From Candidatus Aminicenantota bacterium (GTDB taxonomy: Bacteria > Acidobacteriota > Aminicenantia > UBA2199): DNA of 6,128 bases. The position numbers were made by a program, and so were the translations under genes. Under the pieces are notes generated by a model. It saw nothing but the letters and a program-made list of their open reading frames with translations, ran no database searches and was not told the origin of the DNA. Positions 1 through 4,843 of the stretch are shown here, one piece after another. Location of the stretch: NCBI GenBank assembly GCA_023136725.1, contig JAGLQR010000114.1:1-6128 (forward strand). The letters run 5' to 3'. The first letter of the stretch is position 1. Each line of letters starts with the position of its first letter.

Positions 1-1268
1 GGTATACAACCTCCGGAAGGGCCACCTGACTGTACAGCCTTGAATTTTTTTAATGATCCGCCACCAATATCAAAGATGATCTTCCTCAATGAGGTTCCAA
101 GGGAAACTTCGATCAAGCCCGTCCTTCTTACCTTTCCCACAAGCGAGAATGTTTTAGTTCCATAATTATCCTTTACACCGAATTGTTTATACCAGGACGA
201 GCCATTTAAGATGATCTGAGCAATAGTTCCCAATGTTTCCACATTATTGATAATTGTTGGTTTCCCCAGCAATCCTGAAACAGCCGGAAATGGGGGTTTG
301 GTCCTTGGCATTCCCCTTTTCCCCTCAATAGAATTGATCAGAGAAGTCTCCTCTCCACAAACAAATGCACCAGCTCCCTCTTTTATCCTGATCTCAAGAT
401 CGAATCCTGATCCAAGAATGTCATTTCCCAGCAGCTTTTTTTCATACATCTGATCAATTGCGATCTTCAGCCTTTTAATTGCTAAAGGATACTCGGCTCG
501 AATATATATATAGGCTTTTCTCACTCCTATTGCATAAGATGCGATAAGCATACCTTCAAGAACAGAGTGGGGATCCCCTTCCAGCAGAGATCTGTTCATG
601 AATGCACCGGGATCACCTTCATCCGCATTACATATTAGATATTTTTCATCACTCTTTGAATTTCTTGCGATCTCCCATTTTTTTCCGGTGGGGAATCCGG
701 CACCGCCTCTTCCCCTTAAACCGGATTTAGTGATCTCATCAATAACATTCTCAGGTTTTTTCCCAAGAATATTATAGAAACCCTGATAACCACCGAGAGC
801 GATGTATTGCCTGATATTCTCAGGATCGATAATACCGCAATTTTTCAGAACTATCCTTGTTTGATGTTTAATCATAGGCTGATCAAAAAACCGGTCTATT
901 CCATCATATTCGTCATTTCCAAAATGACCTAATGCCATTTTTTTCAGAGAATCTCCTTCAATAAGATTCTTTTCAAGAATCTTCTTTGCAAGTCTTTCAT
1001 TTACATTCCCATATGATATTCTCGGACTGCCCGGCATGGCTATATCCATCAGAGGTTCCAGATAACACGGGCCGATACATCCCACTTCTACAAATTTTGC
1101 TTTTATTTTTTCCCTTTTTAAAGTTGACTTGATCACCTCTTTTACTTTATTGGCACCTGCTGCCATCCCACATGATGCTGTACCCAGATATATAACGGGG
1201 ACTTTGGAATTCTGGAGATCAGACCATTCTTTCTCACTATCACTGATAATTGATTTAAATTTATTCAT
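1..1268 (-). CDS. hydB: NuoF/HydB-like NADH-binding flavoprotein subunit of an [FeFe]-hydrogenase (partial, C-terminus beyond window)
   Basis: The frame is open for 422 codons from ATG 1268 to the window edge, so the C-terminus is missing. An N-terminal thioredoxin-like [2Fe-2S] domain (about residues 20-100) shows C33, C64 and C68 in the contexts TASCGMAAGA and GCIGPC. The NuoF core follows: the glycine-rich NADH/FMN loop GLRGRGGAGFPTG (183-195), NADEGDPGAF (214-223), and GAGAFVCGEETSL (298-310), the FMN-binding signature. A soluble-ligand-binding beta-grasp (SLBB) segment begins near residue 373. The frame leaves at SGGPSGGC, just before the expected 4Fe-4S motif; relatives are about 600 residues. 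In the family this subunit binds NAD(H) and FMN and is the probable bifurcation site in the cytoplasmic HydABC complex. The start overlaps the hydC end by 8 bp and has TGGAGA just upstream, so translation is coupled. A NADP-type HndC role is possible, and hydA is not seen. Confidence 0.93.
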   Translation of the reverse strand, partial: MNKFKSIISDSEKEWSDLQNSKVPVIYLGTASCGMAAGANKVKEVIKSTLKREKIKAKFVEVGCIGPCYLEPLMDIAMPGSPRISYGNVNERLAKKILEKNLIEGDSLKKMALGHFGNDEYDGIDRFFDQPMIKHQTRIVLKNCGIIDPENIRQYIALGGYQGFYNILGKKPENVIDEITKSGLRGRGGAGFPTGKKWEIARNSKSDEKYLICNADEGDPGAFMNRSLLEGDPHSVLEGMLIASYAIGVRKAYIYIRAEYPLAIKRLKIAIDQMYEKKLLGNDILGSGFDLEIRIKEGAGAFVCGEETSLINSIEGKRGMPRTKPPFPAVSGLLGKPTIINNVETLGTIAQIILNGSSWYKQFGVKDNYGTKTFSLVGKVRRTGLIEVSLGTSLRKIIFDIGGGSLKKFKAVQSGGPSGGCI

Positions 1269-1719
1269 ATTTCTCCAATATCTCCTTTATCTGTACAACA
1301 GTTACATTTCCATAAATATCATCATCGACCTTTAAAACAGGGGCAAGTGCACAACACCCGAGGCAGGCTACTCTGTCAAGATCAAACCGCTTGTCAACAG
1401 TACATTCTCCTGTCCCTATCTCAAGATCTCTTTCAAGTGTATTAAGTAATACCTCCCCGTTCCTGACATGGCAGGCAGTGCCAAGGCAAACGGTTATCGA
1501 ATGCTTCCCCCTTGGATTGAACCTGAACTGAGAATAAAATGAAGCAACACCAAAAATCTTATTCTCAGTTATTTTCAGGAACCCGGATATCTTTTCAATA
1601 ATTTCAGGAGACAGATGTCCGAACTTTGTCTGTACTTCCTGAAGAATAGGAATAAGATTACCTTCTTCATCTGAAAAATTCTTTAGAATCTCATTGATAC
1701 CTTTTTCAATTTTTTTCAT
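1261..1719 (-). CDS. hydC: NuoE/HydC-like thioredoxin-fold [2Fe-2S] subunit of an [FeFe]-hydrogenase
   Basis: This 152-residue protein has the usual length of the NuoE/HydC family. The helical N-terminal half carries family-typical segments such as LIPILQEVQTKFG (22-34) and FGVASFYSQF (56-65). The four [2Fe-2S] ligands are C78 and C83 (CLGTAC) and C119 and C123 (CLGCC), the expected Cx4C...Cx3C pattern. C122 is an extra cysteine inside the second pair. In HydABC-type hydrogenases this subunit docks on the NuoF-like flavoprotein and carries electrons near the FMN; it is cytoplasmic with no membrane segment. ATG 1719 follows GAGGAG with an 8 nt spacer. The gene begins 29 bp after the hydrogenase-like gene and overlaps the next gene by 8 bp, so it is mid-operon. 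HndA of NADP-reducing hydrogenases is the main alternative name; the context of hydrogenase accessory genes argues against respiratory complex I. Confidence 0.93.
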   Translation of the reverse strand: MKKIEKGINEILKNFSDEEGNLIPILQEVQTKFGHLSPEIIEKISGFLKITENKIFGVASFYSQFRFNPRGKHSITVCLGTACHVRNGEVLLNTLERDLEIGTGECTVDKRFDLDRVACLGCCALAPVLKVDDDIYGNVTVVQIKEILEKYE

Positions 1720-1727
1720 ATAAAAAA

Positions 1728-1733
1728 CTCCTC
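1728..1733 (-). promoter_or_regulatory. Ribosome binding site of hydC
   Basis: GAGGAG on the minus strand sits 8 nt before ATG 1719, in the 29 bp gap after the preceding stop codon. It supports this start. No hairpin terminator or promoter is apparent in the gap, so transcription probably reads through. Confidence 0.75.
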
Positions 1734-1748
1734 AACGCAGCTTTTATT

Positions 1749-3005
1749 TTATTCTGAAAAAAAAATGCAATCGGTCAGATCTGCTTCACCGTAGGCACAA
1801 TCTTCTGCAAAGGTTTCACAAGTGGGGGCACCGCAGAGACAGCAGTCTTTATGAGGTAATTTCTGCAGGATCCTCTCTTTTTGTTTTATACGTTTTACAG
1901 ATAAAGCCAGGTCGTTTTGTGATGATCTTGTGGGACGTGGAAGGATTGGACTTTCGAGAAGATACAAACCTTCATTATATTTTCTTATAACTTCATCTTC
2001 ATTAATTGGAAGACTTGGTTTTGATTTTTTTTCCATCAGGATGGAATTATGCTTGGCAATATAAGGATTAGTAACACAGAAAAGACCGCCGAGACATCCC
2101 TGGGCACATGCAAGTGCCTCAATAAAATCTATATCCCTCAGTTTTGAATTTTCTATATCATCAAGTATTTTTTTGATATGCTTAAGACCTGATACAGCCA
2201 GGCAGCGGTTCTCCCCGAGATCTCTCGAGATATGTCCAAGTACACCCCACCCTTTTCCGAAATGAGTGTTTTCTTTAGAATTTATCTCTCCCTGCTTCTG
2301 ATAGTTCATTATCAGAGGAAGAATAAGGTTATAAATCTCTTTTATGGTAACGGCCCCTTCAATCTGTGAGACTCCCTTTTCAGCAGGCTGTTTTATAGAA
2401 ACAGTCATAGCAGGGCATGGAGTCAAATATATTATTCCTATATCATTTTTATTCAAACCCAGTTCCCTCGGCAATCTCTCTCTCAGTATTCTTGCTAGTA
2501 TCTCTCTCGGTACATTGATCGGTTCGATCAATTTGACAAGGTTTGGATATATAACCTGAATAAGTCTGACAACAGTAGGACAAAATGAGCTGATCATAGG
2601 CTTGAGTTCCGGATGCTTGTTAAGATGGTGTACTGACGCATAAGCGATCTCTTCACTGAAATCGGAAATATCAAAGACCTGATCGAATCCGATCTCTTTC
2701 AAGGCTTTATGTATTATCGGCGGTGTAACATCCGGGCCGAACTGGTAATAGAGTACCGAGGATGGAATGGCAATAAGATATTTTGAATTCTTAAAATCTT
2801 CCATCCCGTCTATAACAGGAAGGAATGCATTATCCGGACATACTTCTATACACTCCCCGCAGTCAATACACAGATCATTGATCAGAACAGCTTTCTTTTT
2901 CCGGTATCTGATGGCATTGGTGGGACACGCATTCATACACTTCAATTTCCCACCACAACTTTCTGATTCCAGTTTCAAAGCATGATAAAAATGGTCTTTG
3001 CTCAT
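1749..3005 (-). CDS. [FeFe]-hydrogenase-like iron-sulfur protein with degenerate H-cluster motifs
   Basis: This is a 418-residue protein in three parts. (1) Residues 14-60 form a two-cluster ferredoxin domain: the second motif is complete (C46, C49, C52, C56), while the first has C17, C23 and C27 but K20 where the second cysteine belongs. (2) Residues about 75-330 resemble the Fe-hydrogenase large-subunit domain. All four H-cluster cysteine positions survive: C142 (SSFCP), C197 (LTPCPAM), C300 and C304 (EALACAQGCLGG). The proton-transfer cysteine of the usual SCCP motif is F141, and the lysine of the usual PCxxK motif is M200. (3) Residues 384-413 form a C-terminal Fe4S4 module with C388, C391, C396 and C413. 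The changes argue against ordinary H2 turnover; a sensory or electron-transfer role is inferred. No PAS or membrane segment is seen. The start overlaps the upstream stop as ATGA, and GAGGT lies 10 nt upstream. Confidence 0.88.
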   Translation of the reverse strand: MSKDHFYHALKLESESCGGKLKCMNACPTNAIRYRKKKAVLINDLCIDCGECIEVCPDNAFLPVIDGMEDFKNSKYLIAIPSSVLYYQFGPDVTPPIIHKALKEIGFDQVFDISDFSEEIAYASVHHLNKHPELKPMISSFCPTVVRLIQVIYPNLVKLIEPINVPREILARILRERLPRELGLNKNDIGIIYLTPCPAMTVSIKQPAEKGVSQIEGAVTIKEIYNLILPLIMNYQKQGEINSKENTHFGKGWGVLGHISRDLGENRCLAVSGLKHIKKILDDIENSKLRDIDFIEALACAQGCLGGLFCVTNPYIAKHNSILMEKKSKPSLPINEDEVIRKYNEGLYLLESPILPRPTRSSQNDLALSVKRIKQKERILQKLPHKDCCLCGAPTCETFAEDCAYGEADLTDCIFFSE

Positions 3006-3823
3006 TTAACACTGTACCTCATATCAACAAGAGTACCTTTTCCCACATCAGATGAAACCTTCAATTTATCAGTATTCTTTTTTATGTTGGGAAGCCCCAT
3101 CCCCGCACCGAATCCCATAGCTCTCTGTTCATCGGTCGATGTGGAATACCCTTCCTGCATAGCCTGTTCAACATCAGGAATTCCCTTCCCTTCATCATCA
3201 ACGATCACCCTCACCTCACTCTCACTGGCCTTTAGAGTAACTTTTGCTTTCCTTGCGTGCATGAATACATTCATTTCAGCCTCGTAAGTTGAAATAGCAA
3301 TTCTTCTGATAAGTTCCGGATCATACCCGACACCTTTAAGAGTGGACTTTATCTGTGTTGAAACAAATCCTGCAGAAGAAAAATCGCTCCCGTCAATGAA
3401 AAATTCGTGTGTTAAAAGATTATCAGATAATTTCCCTTCGGATAATCGGGTTTTTGAAATATGGAGATTCCCGTCTGTTTCCGCTATTTTAATGCAGGAC
3501 TCATACATATCAGATTTTGTCCTAAGTATGACAAGACCCTTTTCCTCAGCAAATTTGCAGATATCTTTTCCGGGGTTCTTCCCTCTGATAAATACTATTG
3601 CATCGAATTCTGCCATATAAGAGGATATTGCAGCCTGGATCGTATTTAGTCCGGTCAGGAGACAGGAACCCGGTTTCCCATAGGCCAGGACATCGCTCAT
3701 CAGGTCAGATGCATAAATCCCTGCTATTTTTTTATTCAGATTATCTTCGCCTACAATTACATCTGCCTGCAAAGAAGTCTTTATATCATTAAGTTCTGTA
3801 TAAAAAAGTTTGGTTTCAGGCAT
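3002..3823 (-). CDS. DRTGG domain fused to an anti-sigma/switch-kinase-like HATPase
   Basis: The N-terminal half (about residues 10-110) resembles a DRTGG domain: GIYASDLMSDVLA (35-47) matches GVFISDMLSDVM in the neighbouring gene, and an IVFIRGK strand follows (76-82). The C-terminal half (about 133-273) is a GHKL ATPase domain of the RsbW/RsbT type. It shows an N-box with E181 and N185 (EAEMN), a G1 box D210-x-G212-x-G214 (DEGKG), a G2 box G239-A-G-M-G243-L (GFGAGMGL), and GKGT at 261-264. All ATP-binding motifs look intact, so ATP binding is likely. Family members phosphorylate or bind partner regulators; the partner here is unknown. The protein is cytoplasmic. ATG 3823 lies 12 bp after the upstream stop with only a weak Shine-Dalgarno, suggesting reinitiation. 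Its stop overlaps the hydrogenase-like start by 4 bp, tying the two products together. No STAS antagonist or sigma factor is visible in the window. Confidence 0.87.
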   Translation of the reverse strand: MPETKLFYTELNDIKTSLQADVIVGEDNLNKKIAGIYASDLMSDVLAYGKPGSCLLTGLNTIQAAISSYMAEFDAIVFIRGKNPGKDICKFAEEKGLVILRTKSDMYESCIKIAETDGNLHISKTRLSEGKLSDNLLTHEFFIDGSDFSSAGFVSTQIKSTLKGVGYDPELIRRIAISTYEAEMNVFMHARKAKVTLKASESEVRVIVDDEGKGIPDVEQAMQEGYSTSTDEQRAMGFGAGMGLPNIKKNTDKLKVSSDVGKGTLVDMRYSVK

Positions 3824-3835
3824 TACTTAGTGCTG

Positions 3836-4168
3836 TCAGGGATTTAACCCTAAAGCAACTAATTTGCCTGCCAACTGGAATGTGGATAATGAAGTGGAAT
3901 ATATACTAACATGAAAACGGTTTGCAATTTCGATTGTCTCATCCGGTACACTTTTCCCGTGAACAATAATAATAGCTCCTATATCTACAAGGTTGGATGC
4001 AGAAACTATATTCTTATGGGTCTGCACGGTGACCCACAGATCACCTGCTTTAGCGCTACTCATTACATCGGATAACATATCGGAAATGAACACTCCCTCA
4101 ATTTCTTTGTCCTCTGTTTTTGTCAGAGGCTTCAGCTCTAAGTTTTCAACAATTTTTTGAAGCTTCAT
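3836..4168 (-). CDS. Stand-alone DRTGG domain protein
   Basis: This 110-residue protein consists essentially of one DRTGG domain, with GVFISDMLSDVM (25-36), DLWVTVQTHKN (43-53) and AIIIVHGK. The DRTGG domain is known as a small alpha/beta module found alone beside [FeFe]-hydrogenase genes, with CBS domains, and at the N-terminus of some phosphotransacetylases; its ligand is not established to my knowledge. I chose ATG 4168 rather than the in-frame TTG 4171 because AGGAGG is 6 nt from the ATG but only 3 nt from the TTG. It lies 29 bp after the zinc-ribbon gene and 12 bp before the DRTGG-HATPase gene, whose N-terminus is a recognisable paralogue. No cysteines, signal peptide or membrane segment are present. 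It may be a regulatory or partner-binding module for its neighbours; this is inference. Confidence 0.88.
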   Translation of the reverse strand: MKLQKIVENLELKPLTKTEDKEIEGVFISDMLSDVMSSAKAGDLWVTVQTHKNIVSASNLVDIGAIIIVHGKSVPDETIEIANRFHVSIYSTSLSTFQLAGKLVALGLNP

Positions 4169-4174
4169 CAATTT

Positions 4175-4180
4175 CCTCCT
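4175..4180 (-). promoter_or_regulatory. Ribosome binding site deciding the DRTGG protein start
   Basis: A perfect AGGAGG on the minus strand precedes ATG 4168 by 6 nt and the alternative TTG 4171 by only 3 nt, so the ATG is the more likely start. Confidence 0.8.
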
Positions 4181-4197
4181 GCATATATTTTAGTAGA

Positions 4198-4743
4198 TCA
4201 GGTAATATCTTCCTCGGCAGTTAAAGAAACCATATTGACATCTTTAATAACCTCGGCATAACAAGTTGAAATCTCCTTTACCTTTGTATGGGAAACGATC
4301 TTTATACTTGAATTAGGAGATCTCCTCCTCTGGTTAAAATAATCCTCAAGTATCTTTATTTTTTCATCAGAAAGCTGGACCTTCTCCTCAATCGGGAGAA
4401 AACCAAAAGCAACATAAACCCAAATCCTTTCAGCTTCCAGTTTTTTGAATTCTACATCCACTTCACAATCCTTATCACAACCTGTACACATCATCAGGCC
4501 CAAAAGTTCCTCATAATCAACAACAGTTTCACACTCAGTACATTTCAAATTGAATTTAAAGGACTGATCACTTTTCATAACATTCCAAAAGTGTTCTTCA
4601 TCCCTGTATTCCTCCAGGGGAGGTGTATGTTCCAGGGTGAAATAGTTCGATACTTTGTCACATTTAAAACATTTTTCCGTGATTATATATCCGTATAAGA
4701 CGTTTTCCATCTCCCAACGGTGCGAACATTTTCCTTTATCCAT
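4198..4743 (-). CDS. Double zinc-ribbon protein of unknown function, first gene of the hydrogenase operon
   Basis: This 181-residue protein has two apparent metal-binding ribbons. The first is C6-x-H8 with C25-x2-C28 (CSHRW, then CFKC). The second is C68-x2-C71 with C86-x2-C89 (CTEC, then CTGC), followed by C93. Zinc is likely but not proven; an iron-sulfur or rubredoxin-like site is possible. Between them is a charged stretch with PPLEEY (41-46) and HFWN (51-54). The C-terminal half is acidic and contains no domain I recognise. ATG 4743 is chosen because GGAGGTG lies immediately upstream and a strong promoter lies just before it. A longer frame reaches a TTG at 4800, but that codon falls on the -35 hexamer and would not be transcribed. 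The gene leads the operon into DRTGG, HATPase and hydrogenase genes, so a hydrogenase-linked regulatory or assembly role is inferred. I cannot assign a function. Confidence 0.8.
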   Translation of the reverse strand: MDKGKCSHRWEMENVLYGYIITEKCFKCDKVSNYFTLEHTPPLEEYRDEEHFWNVMKSDQSFKFNLKCTECETVVDYEELLGLMMCTGCDKDCEVDVEFKKLEAERIWVYVAFGFLPIEEKVQLSDEKIKILEDYFNQRRRSPNSSIKIVSHTKVKEISTCYAEVIKDVNMVSLTAEEDIT

Positions 4744-4745
4744 TT

Positions 4746-4752
4746 CACCTCC
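4746..4752 (-). promoter_or_regulatory. Ribosome binding site deciding the zinc-ribbon gene start
   Basis: GGAGGTG on the minus strand ends 2 nt before ATG 4743 (the GGAGG core is 4 nt away). The spacing is short but the match is strong. Together with the promoter just upstream it fixes the start at 4743 rather than at the TTG at 4800. Confidence 0.75.
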
Positions 4753-4770
4753 GGTTTCGGAATCACTTTT

Positions 4771-4800
4771 ATTATAATAAATTAAAATTTTAAAAGTCAA
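4771..4800 (-). promoter_or_regulatory. Sigma-70-type promoter of the hydrogenase-associated operon
   Basis: The minus strand reads TTGACT at 4800-4795 (5 of 6 consensus) and TATAAT at 4776-4771 (perfect), separated by 18 bp of pure A/T. Transcription would start near 4764, giving a leader of about 20 nt that contains the ribosome binding site of the zinc-ribbon gene. The promoter lies in the only real intergenic gap of the window and points into the six-gene hydrogenase-linked operon. Two 12 bp perfect palindromes made only of A and T (4793-4782 and 4780-4769) overlap the spacer and the -10 box. They might be operator half-sites but could be chance in such biased sequence. I found no clear match to a Rex-type or LexA-type operator. 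Confidence 0.8.
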
Positions 4801-4843
4801 GGAGACAAGATATTCTCAATTCACTCAAATCGCTTTTATCCGG

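Larger units (their letters stand above)
4744..4843. other. Intergenic region between dinB and the hydrogenase operon
   Basis: These 100 bp separate the dinB stop from the zinc-ribbon start. The region holds the promoter and ribosome binding site listed separately. I see no GC-rich hairpin followed by a T-run downstream of dinB, so no intrinsic terminator can be supported and read-through from the SOS operon is possible. Confidence 0.6.

Noticed and set aside
247..453. Plus-strand open frame of 68 codons
   Set aside because: It lies entirely antisense to hydB, whose minus-strand frame has clear NuoF motifs at this place; no domain features of its own.
1261..1268. Frameshift between hydC and hydB
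   Set aside because: The 8 bp overlap has a proper stop for hydC and a proper ATG for hydB, and both proteins have normal ends for their families, so it is a normal coupled overlap.
1..1719. Respiratory complex I (nuoE-nuoF) assignment
   Set aside because: The N-terminal thioredoxin-like extension on the NuoF-like protein and the hydrogenase-linked neighbours fit HydB/HydC instead.
2344..3287. Several plus-strand open frames of about 70-100 codons
   Set aside because: They are shadows of the hydrogenase-like and DRTGG-HATPase genes, with no recognisable motifs and no convincing ribosome binding sites.
3342..3792. Three overlapping plus-strand open frames
   Set aside because: All are antisense to the DRTGG-HATPase gene, which has intact ATP-binding motifs; mutual overlap and lack of domains mark them as shadows.
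4801..4843. Possible intrinsic terminator after dinB
   Set aside because: I searched this stretch for a stable stem followed by a T-run and found none.
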